This document shows, one piece after another, positions 57,712 through 64,000 of a DNA stretch of 64,000 bases. The notes beneath the pieces were generated by a model. The model saw only the letters and a list, made by a program, of their open reading frames with translations. It was not told where the DNA came from and made no database searches. The stretch is from Endotrypanum monterogeii. Lineage: Eukaryota > Euglenozoa > Kinetoplastea > Trypanosomatida > Trypanosomatidae. A program made the translations under genes and the position numbers. Position 1 is the stretch's first letter. Each line of letters begins with the position of its first letter. The DNA lies in the NCBI GenBank assembly GCA_000333855.2, contig CM007317.1:187071-251070 (forward strand), given 5' to 3'.

Positions 57712-59268
57712 ATGAGCAGAAGCAGCGAGGACGAGTACGACCCCGCAGAGGTGGTCGTGCACACAACCACCGTGCCACTTTCTACTAGCGATGCCTTATC
57801 GCCTTCACCGATTGCGTCGCTGCTGAGGACAGCCATGGCGCATCCATCGGAGAACGTTTCCCCCACGTCTGCCTCCTCCACTGCCCCGGGGAAGACGCCT
57901 TCGGTGCTTCCACTTCCCTTTTTACCCACACTTCAGAATCTCAGCGGCAGCGCGGACGGCGGCTACCGCTTGCGCAGCGACATCAAAGGCCGCATCCGCT
58001 GCCTCGCACTCAATCCGGCTGGTACCACACTGTGCGCCGGCAGTGAAGATGGACAACTGTGCATGTGGGACTTCACTGTCCCTCTCAAGTCACATCGCGT
58101 GCAGCCTACGCGAGTGCTGACTCCGTTTGTAAACCGTATCTCAGGTTTGCAGCCCATCATCGCGTTGGCCTGTGCAAAAGGTGGCAGCTACTTTGTCGCC
58201 TGCCAAGACGGTGACAGTCCAGCGTTGGTGCGAGCCTCGGGAGAGCAGTTGGGGTACTGCGCGATCGGAGAGCGTGGCTTAATGGACGTCGTCCAATGCA
58301 GAGGCCATCGTGCCCCGGTCACCTGTGTTGCCGCGCATACTCACGATGCTGCCTCTTTTTTCACTGGCAGCCAAGATGGAACGGTGAGGCTGTGGAGCAG
58401 CTCCACGTTCAAACAAGGCAGCGTCTACGCGGTGAAGCACGGCTCCGGGCAGGTCACAGACACGCATGTTGTGGAGAGTGTGGCTAGTCTCGATGGGTTC
58501 AACAGCGGACTGGGGCGCGTTTTCGCGAGCGGAGGGCAGGATGGGCGAGTTCAAATGTGGGACAGCAGGGTCAAGTACCGCCCTGGTGGGGCCATCGCCA
58601 CCGTGGACATGTACACCGCCACATCCCCGGCAGGGCTTGGCAAGACGACGGAGGATGCTTTTATGGAAAAGCACGTTGGTGGTGTGATGGAGATGCGCAT
58701 CAAAGACGCGGGTGCCTCTTGTGCTTCCGTCAACTACGGACTTGCCGTACGTCTGGGCAGCACTGTTAAGATGGTCGACCTCCGGAGCCTTTCTAGCAGC
58801 AGCTCTGGTGCTGCCTCACACCCCGTGGTACAAGAGGTAGCAGCAGGTCTTTCCCACGTGCTCGACACAGCAGTTCTCTCGATCGGTCTCGGTGGTGACC
58901 CTTCAACTATGCTGACAGGCACAAGTCGCGCCGGCTACAAAAACGCTGAGGGCGGCCACGTGGTCCAGTACCGCTACGTCGACAGCGGCCGACTCGAGCC
59001 AACTTTTGTCTGGCGAGCTGGGAAGCGGAACGAGGACGTCCTTTGTGCATGTGCTGATACGAGTCGCGCGGATGGGTGTGTTTTCGCTGGTCTGAGCTCT
59101 GGGGAGGTGGTGGTCCACGGGGCTTTCTCGAGCGGTATTTCAACTCCCCAGCCCATCGACGAGTGGTTGAGGACGCGACCAGAGAGGGAGGGATACGGGC
59201 GCTCGGTCGGTGAAAAAGCGCCGCGTGCGGAGGAGGAGGACGCGAGTCTGTTGCGCGACCTGTTTTAA
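57712..59268 (+). CDS. WDR70: WD-repeat protein, WDR70/Gastrulation-defective-1 family
   Basis: A 518-aa protein. After a Ser/Pro-rich N-terminus (1-80) come WD repeats with clear signatures: IRCLALNPAGTTLCAGSEDG then QLCMWDF (about 94-123), VTCVAAHTHDAASFFTGSQD then GTVRLW (about 204-230), and GRVFASGGQDGRVQMWDSRV (about 265-285). The motif LMDVVQCRGHRAPVTCVAAH matches the WDR70 segment MANTKGH followed by the histone-like repeat. A later segment, MLTGTSRAGYKNAEGGHVVQ, parallels the WDR70 VTGTS-x-GCGSGKLVF strand. In animals and fission yeast the protein is nuclear and linked to the Cul4-Ddb1 ligase and chromatin repair; that role is not shown here. The C-terminal tail is acidic. Confidence 0.83.
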   Translation: MSRSSEDEYDPAEVVVHTTTVPLSTSDALSPSPIASLLRTAMAHPSENVSPTSASSTAPGKTPSVLPLPFLPTLQNLSGSADGGYRLRSDIKGRIRCLALNPAGTTLCAGSEDGQLCMWDFTVPLKSHRVQPTRVLTPFVNRISGLQPIIALACAKGGSYFVACQDGDSPALVRASGEQLGYCAIGERGLMDVVQCRGHRAPVTCVAAHTHDAASFFTGSQDGTVRLWSSSTFKQGSVYAVKHGSGQVTDTHVVESVASLDGFNSGLGRVFASGGQDGRVQMWDSRVKYRPGGAIATVDMYTATSPAGLGKTTEDAFMEKHVGGVMEMRIKDAGASCASVNYGLAVRLGSTVKMVDLRSLSSSSSGAASHPVVQEVAAGLSHVLDTAVLSIGLGGDPSTMLTGTSRAGYKNAEGGHVVQYRYVDSGRLEPTFVWRAGKRNEDVLCACADTSRADGCVFAGLSSGEVVVHGAFSSGISTPQPIDEWLRTRPEREGYGRSVGEKAPRAEEEDASLLRDLF

Positions 59269-60034
59269 GTGTCAGTGCAGCCTCTCTTTGGTTCTGTGCC
59301 CCTCTCTCTTGCTTTCCTTCCCCCCCCCCCCCCCCGATCTACTAGCTGTGCCTCGGCACCCACATTTGTTTTCTTCTGGAGATCTGTTATTTCACTGGGA
59401 GTGTGCTCCGCTGCGCAGCATCTCTGGCGAAACCACCAGGGCGTAACGCACCACGAGTCAAAGAGTCCTGGAGCGTGTACAGCTTCCCTATCACAAAAGG
59501 GCTGGGGTAGCAGATTGGGAGAGTGGGGAGCGGAGGGGGGGGGGGAAGGGGTCCAGTGTCGGAAAACAACATACATTATCTTGGATGAGCTGACGGGCTG
59601 AGCTTTCCCCAACAACGCCATCGCTACAATCACCCCCTTGTATGGGGGGAGGGGGGGGTGAAGGCGTCTGTGCCTGACTAGTTTTTTTTTTTTTTTGTCT
59701 GTTGTTGTTGGTAAAAAAAAAAAGAATATACTCTCTTCCACTGGGAACGTTTTCTTGCCTCTCCATACCGCCCGAGCGCGTCAATCCGGCTATACTACCC
59801 TGATCTTTCGTACACTTCCTCACACTGGCGAGGCAATCGATGAGGAGGGGAGTCTGGTTTCGCTGACGGTGGAGGATTACGTTGTGTACAACCTATTTAA
59901 CGTTCAAAGCCCTCCCGTTTCCCTCCTCTTTATTTTTTCTCCCTCTTATCTGAGGAGAGGACTTGGTGCTTTACAGGCAGTTGCGGGGCACACCATAGGG
60001 CGCAACCAGAGAGCCTTTTATACGGCGCGTTGCC
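59269..60034. other. Intergenic/UTR sequence, no gene seen
   Basis: This 0.77 kb contains a C run near 59322-59335, G runs near 59537-59546 and 59648-59658, and T and A runs. The tract for the next gene is at its right end. No ORF is supported. Confidence 0.6.
59911..59954 (+). promoter_or_regulatory. Trans-splicing tract and acceptor for the 370-aa gene
   Basis: A C/T run ends in TATCTGAG with AG at 59953-59954; further AGs follow within 25 bases. The leader to the ATG at 60035 would be about 80 nt. Confidence 0.5.
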
Positions 60035-61147
60035 ATGTCATCTTCTGCCTCTCTCTCCACAGCGCTACCCAACCAATGCGCGCGACCGCCAGCAAAGGAG
60101 GAAATCGCGGCTTTCATGCTTTGTTACAGTGCTCGTCTTCCATGGGTGAGCTATACTGGGAACCCGTACCACAGCGAAGTTTGTGCGACCGCAGCGGCAG
60201 GACACCCGCACAAAATTGCTCTGCGATGGTTCGCACCGTACCTTTACACAGGTGCTGATTACGCTCTCGTGCTGTCCGCCTGCTTCCCGCACAACTGCAT
60301 CGACCTTTCGCATCTGAACTGGTCACAAAATCCGTTGTTCTCCCAGCGCCAGGGGAATTTGCGTGTTTTTTGCCAGGCCGCACGTTCGCTAGCGCTCCCG
60401 GACGCGCCGCTGTCGGCACTACACCCGGAGCTGCTGCTGAACACCGCGGCCTGCATTGTGGAACACTTAAGGGTGCAACACTGGTTGTACAGTCTTTCCT
60501 TACGGTTCGTGCCTTCTCCCCATCACGACGCGGCTGCGTTGCGCTCGATGCATCGACATCTGCAATCAGGAGAGCCTTATCTTCAGCAGAGAGCGAGTGA
60601 GCATGACGAGGAGGGTGTGTGCAGGTCAGTGCGCGACTGTCCACCTCTTCCCGCTGATCAAGTGCTGCGTTGCGCCCCAGTCCTCGCTCCCATACCTGCT
60701 TTCACTGATGCAGATCACTCAGCGCTTTCGTCCTCTGCTGCCGTTGCCTCTGCCGAAGCCCACCTAAAGGAGCAGGCAGAGATATCCAACGCGTTCACGT
60801 GTAGTTCCACCGGCGGTGCGGTCGACTTTGCACAAAAGCGGAAGCCGTGGCTTAACTACAGCAAGCCGTGGCTTCTACCGTCGCTGCGTGCTGCAGAGGC
60901 CAAGAAAGCGGCTACCAAGGCTGCTGCAGCGAAGCGCGCGCAGGAGGAGCGAGTATGCAGCTCGAGGTACACAGCGTATGTGGCGCAATCGAAGAACGTG
61001 TATGAACAATACCTCTTGTCGTGCACTGCCGTTTCAGAAAAGCGAGAGCAGCTGCGCCTGATAAAGGCGATTCTGCACCAGGACATTGTCGAGGGAAAAC
61101 CGTTTGATTTCAAAGCTTACACCACGAAGCTTCGTGAGTTTAAGTGA
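60035..61147 (+). CDS. Hypothetical protein, 370 aa
   Basis: No family recognised. The N-terminal 170 residues look globular and aromatic (KEEIAAFMLCYSARLPWVSY; WFAPYLYTGADYALVLSACF; LHPELLLNTAACIVEHLRVQ; HWLYSLSLRFVPSP). A His/Ser-rich variable middle follows, then a C-terminal region with KPWLNYSKPWLLPSLRAAEA and a Lys/Ala-rich helix (about 285-312), ending in a charged helix. There is no signal peptide or membrane segment. It sits between WDR70 and the incomplete right-edge gene. Open reading and codon use match neighbouring genes, so coding status is fairly secure even though function is not. Confidence 0.75.
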   Translation: MSSSASLSTALPNQCARPPAKEEIAAFMLCYSARLPWVSYTGNPYHSEVCATAAAGHPHKIALRWFAPYLYTGADYALVLSACFPHNCIDLSHLNWSQNPLFSQRQGNLRVFCQAARSLALPDAPLSALHPELLLNTAACIVEHLRVQHWLYSLSLRFVPSPHHDAAALRSMHRHLQSGEPYLQQRASEHDEEGVCRSVRDCPPLPADQVLRCAPVLAPIPAFTDADHSALSSSAAVASAEAHLKEQAEISNAFTCSSTGGAVDFAQKRKPWLNYSKPWLLPSLRAAEAKKAATKAAAAKRAQEERVCSSRYTAYVAQSKNVYEQYLLSCTAVSEKREQLRLIKAILHQDIVEGKPFDFKAYTTKLREFK

Positions 61148-62517
61148 GACAACGCGTTAGAAACCGCTCGGCATGGGTGAAGACGTGTGCTGTGCCTCGA
61201 GGCTAGAGAATCTCACGAAAGCACGCTGGTGTGTGTGTGTGTGTGTAGGTGTTTATGCTTGTGTCTACACGCATCTCTTTCCTGCACGGTCTTGCTTCCT
61301 ATCCCCCTCCCCGGCGGGGTGGTGGGAAAGGTGTGTGGTAGGCCAGACCTCTTACCCCGACTACCAGTTACACAGCGACGCCATTAAACTTAGCTTAGAT
61401 CACCCGATACATATCACTTCACCTCCTTTCTCTTCTCTTCCAGAATGCGGGGTCGTGGTGTTGGTAAAGGGCGAGGGGAACGCACAACAGACACACACAC
61501 ACAAAAAAAAAAGAAAATGCTCGTCAGCTCCTAGTAGGCTAGAGAAGACAGACAACAATCACCTCTCAGAGGTGTGGGGGGGGGACGGAGACGGAATAAA
61601 CTCAGCTGACGCTGTATCATATGCTCAATATTCCCACGTGTTGTTGTGGAGCCAAGGAAGGTCTGCGCTTTCAGTAATGAAGGAGGACCACCCCTTTTTT
61701 TTTTTGATTTTTTCTCATCCATTAGTGAGGTATTTGATGATTGAGAGCAGTGCATGTCAGTGCTCTCCTGGCTTCCTGAACTTAATGATGATCTGCTCAT
61801 AGTGGCCGTTCTTCCTGACAGCCCTCTTCGCCAACTGTGAGAACACGCACAAAGCTCTTGCTGTGCACAGATATGCTCTTTTTCTATATACCAGATGCGA
61901 AGCTGCTCGAGGGACTTCTCGAAAAGAGGCTCCGCGGAGGGGGAGAGGGAGGAGGGGGAGGCACACAGTGAGCTGTTGATGGAACTCGTCATGAAGGACG
62001 CTGCAGTCTCTGCACGTGAGACTTGTCGTTTTTTTTTTCCATTTGAGGCCCTGTCGTCTTGCGCTCATCACTTATTGGTACTAGAAAAGCCATCTGATTT
62101 TTGTGAACACAATAAGGCACAGCTCCACTGGAGTTGAGCGATGACGTGTCATTACCATCCCTCGGTGTAGCCCTTGCCGCCCTTGTCGATGTTAGATGTG
62201 CACCGGTGGACCGCGAAGGCACCATGGTTTATGCGCTGGCGAGAGAGACGTATTCACGGCGTTCTTGAGGGCATTCTGAGGGGGGGGGGAGCGGGAAAGA
62301 TGCTGAGCAAAACAACAAAAAACGTTTCTCCGTGTTCATGCAGATCGTATACTGTTTAATTCGCTTACACTTAGCTCCCCGAGACCATCTAGTTGTCAGC
62401 TATCTATCTTCACTGCTCGTTGGCATGTGTGATGTCGATTCAGCGTCGGCCGCATCGCATTTTTCCCCTCCTCTCTCTTCTAGTATTGGCACTGACTTCT
62501 TTTGTGTGACTGCGCCG
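61148..62517. other. Intergenic/UTR sequence, no gene seen
   Basis: About 1.4 kb with (TG)n near 61229-61248, A, T and G runs, and short ORFs on both strands that lack protein-like features. The acceptor for the right-edge gene is at 62461-62483. Confidence 0.6.
62461..62483 (+). promoter_or_regulatory. Trans-splicing tract and acceptor for the right-edge gene
   Basis: A pure C/T run ends in CTTCTAG with AG at 62482-62483, giving a 34-nt leader to the ATG at 62518. Confidence 0.65.
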
Positions 62518-64000
62518 ATGTACCGACCTTTCTCTTTACGTCGACGTTGGCGCTTCTACGTTCGCAGTGGTCCACTAGCAGGCGCATCTCTGTGTAGCAC
62601 TTCGGCGGCCGCACTCGTCTGTGTGTGTCGACATCTGCATGATCATCATTCTCACCATCTCGAAAATGATCCTACGGTAGGCTCTTGCTGCACGTCGAAG
62701 CTACGGCGTGCAATGTGGATGCGCATGCACCCTGTGGAGCGCTGGACTTCTCTCGTCGACCTTGGTCGACGCGGTGCCTACTTGATCGAAAAGCCAGTCG
62801 ATACGCATTCCTCGCCTGTAGGCACGGCGACACCAACTTCGAGTGACGGCCGCGGTGCCGTGCCGGTACTAGGGGAGGGTGACCCTCTAGTCTGGTTTAC
62901 AGGAGAGTCCACAGAGGCACATGGTCAGTTGTGCAACGCGCTGCCCTATGCAGCCCGCCTTCATCTCTGCCTCTCGCTGCTTCTTTGGATTCGCTGCTTG
63001 CGGGATGTCCAGGACACGTTGGCGCGCACACGACTTCCGTTTGCCTCTGTGCGCCGTCCACATCGGTACACTGTCGCGGACGTCTTTCCCACTCGTTTGA
63101 GTGAATACTGGGTCGATGTGCACACTACCGTGTCCACAAAAATGAGTGCGCTGCTTAACTCGACCGCGGAGCAGATCCCGGCGCCTCACACATGGAACGC
63201 CGAGACGTCTGAGACAATTGAAGACGCGGCAACGGAATCCACCGTCACGCTGAATGCGGGACGCGTGTTGCATGGTCACCACAAAACTCGCCTTAGTCGG
63301 AAGGCGCTGTTGCAGCAGGTCCAGGGAGTTCAGCCGCGGGCGAGTGCCGACGACAAGATGGCCGCTCGATTGGCAAACCGAGGGTCGGCGGGCAGGCGAC
63401 AAAGCGGCGGCCGCCGGTTGTCAAGCAATTCTTTTTCTCTAAATTCCGGTGGCCCCACTGCGGAGCCGACTACTACATCTGCGGTACGGCCGGCATCTGC
63501 GGAGTTCGCGTGTGATGCATCCCGCTGCGTACCTCCGGTTTCACTGGACCCCGAGCCGCTTGAGGACGCCCGCTACCACGGCAATCACAACCGTGGCGAA
63601 GGCTGTCCACTGAGAGAGGACGGAACGGGGTCATCGGCGCCCATATTCATTCAAGTTCCTCCTGACGAGTGTCGCACGACTATCGATCAAGGTGCTGCGC
63701 TGTCACCGAGGGCCGAGTTTCTCGTGCGTTACTGCGTTATGGCACACGCTGCAGTGCTTTCCAGCTTATTTATCGAGGGGCGTGTTGCGGATGTCCGCAG
63801 CAACCACCCGGTGGTAGTCGCCTACGTGCGGTGGCTGCTGGAGGATCTGGTGAGCAAAGGGTTTGTCTCGGTAACCTTGCTAGCGGATGATGACAAGGTG
63901 GCTGCACATCGACCATACTTCCCACAGTGGTGCTGGCGCAGCGTACTCGTGCTGCTGCCCCCCAAGTACCCAGAAGGCTACTCGACTGCGGTCCTGCGAG
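62518..64000 (+). CDS. Hypothetical protein, possibly mitochondrial, C-terminus beyond the right edge
   Basis: An open frame of 494 codons that leaves the window without a stop. The N-terminus (MYRPFSLRRRWRFYVRSGPL) is strongly basic and aromatic with no acidic residue, suggesting a mitochondrial presequence. Hydrophobic helix-like stretches occur at about 140-165 (AARLHLCLSLLLWIRCLRDV) and near the right edge (FLVRYCVMAHAAVLSSLFIE; VVAYVRWLLEDLVSKGFVSV), separated by a Ser/Gly/Thr-rich linker (about 210-375). No family recognised. A clean C/T tract and TAG acceptor lie just upstream, which fixes the start. The function must be judged from the missing C-terminal part. Confidence 0.72.
   Translation, partial: MYRPFSLRRRWRFYVRSGPLAGASLCSTSAAALVCVCRHLHDHHSHHLENDPTVGSCCTSKLRRAMWMRMHPVERWTSLVDLGRRGAYLIEKPVDTHSSPVGTATPTSSDGRGAVPVLGEGDPLVWFTGESTEAHGQLCNALPYAARLHLCLSLLLWIRCLRDVQDTLARTRLPFASVRRPHRYTVADVFPTRLSEYWVDVHTTVSTKMSALLNSTAEQIPAPHTWNAETSETIEDAATESTVTLNAGRVLHGHHKTRLSRKALLQQVQGVQPRASADDKMAARLANRGSAGRRQSGGRRLSSNSFSLNSGGPTAEPTTTSAVRPASAEFACDASRCVPPVSLDPEPLEDARYHGNHNRGEGCPLREDGTGSSAPIFIQVPPDECRTTIDQGAALSPRAEFLVRYCVMAHAAVLSSLFIEGRVADVRSNHPVVVAYVRWLLEDLVSKGFVSVTLLADDDKVAAHRPYFPQWCWRSVLVLLPPKYPEGYSTAVLR

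Noticed and set aside
61531..61992. 153-codon minus-strand ORF between the last two plus-strand genes
   Set aside because: Opposite to the array direction, begins without splice signals and has no recognisable domain.
1..64000. Spliced-leader RNA genes, rRNA, CRISPR arrays, intact retrotransposons
   Set aside because: No spliced-leader exon, rRNA core sequence, regularly spaced repeat array or reverse-transcriptase/endonuclease reading frame was seen on either strand.

Overview
The window looks like a chromosome-internal piece of a trypanosomatid (kinetoplastid) nuclear genome, most likely from the Leishmania/Leptomonas/Crithidia group. Evidence: no introns; long one-strand gene arrays separated by about 0.6-2.6 kb of low-complexity, homopolymer- and microsatellite-rich DNA; polypyrimidine tracts followed by AG just upstream of most start codons (spliced-leader trans-splicing acceptors); and kinetoplastid-style proteins. 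The species cannot be fixed from sequence alone. No tRNA, rRNA, SL RNA, CRISPR array or intact mobile element was recognised.

Layout. Positions 1-21604 form a minus-strand polycistronic array. Read in transcription order from right to left it encodes: an IGR-motif, mS41-like mitochondrial ribosomal protein; the axonemal ruler protein CCDC40/FAP172; an unknown Ser-rich protein; an NKAP/SynMuv-domain protein; the WDR4/Trm82 subunit of the tRNA m7G methyltransferase; a small FYVE-like zinc-finger protein with a myristoylation-type N-terminus; and a very large P-loop protein that runs off the left edge. A 20-base assembly gap lies at 20572-20591 between two (TA)n tracts, in sequence that looks like sequencing noise.

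Positions 21605-24284 are a divergent strand-switch region, the expected place for bidirectional RNA polymerase II initiation. It is A/T-rich and holds only doubtful short ORFs. From 24285 to the right edge all confident genes are on the plus strand: a helical-repeat (PPR-like) protein, an unknown 124-aa protein, IFT57, DRC8/EFCAB2, a 1384-aa putative mitochondrial coiled-coil protein, a 152-aa putative mitochondrial protein, a PP2A B55 subunit with a long N-terminal extension, the ERG4-type sterol C-24(28) reductase, a 154-aa putative mitochondrial protein, the Hsp90 co-chaperone TTC4/Cns1, a POT/PTR-family transporter, ribosomal protein eL6, WDR70, an unknown 370-aa protein, and an incomplete ORF at the right edge.

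Functionally the genes are mixed, as is normal for trypanosomatid arrays. Three flagellar genes (CCDC40, IFT57, DRC8) do sit on either side of the strand switch, and several genes look mitochondrial. Genes close to the strand switch are visibly richer in A/T than those farther away. The stretch 28394-31852 is unusually long without a convincing gene and carries protein-like fragments in shifting frames, one resembling a cyclin C-lobe, so it may hold a decayed gene.
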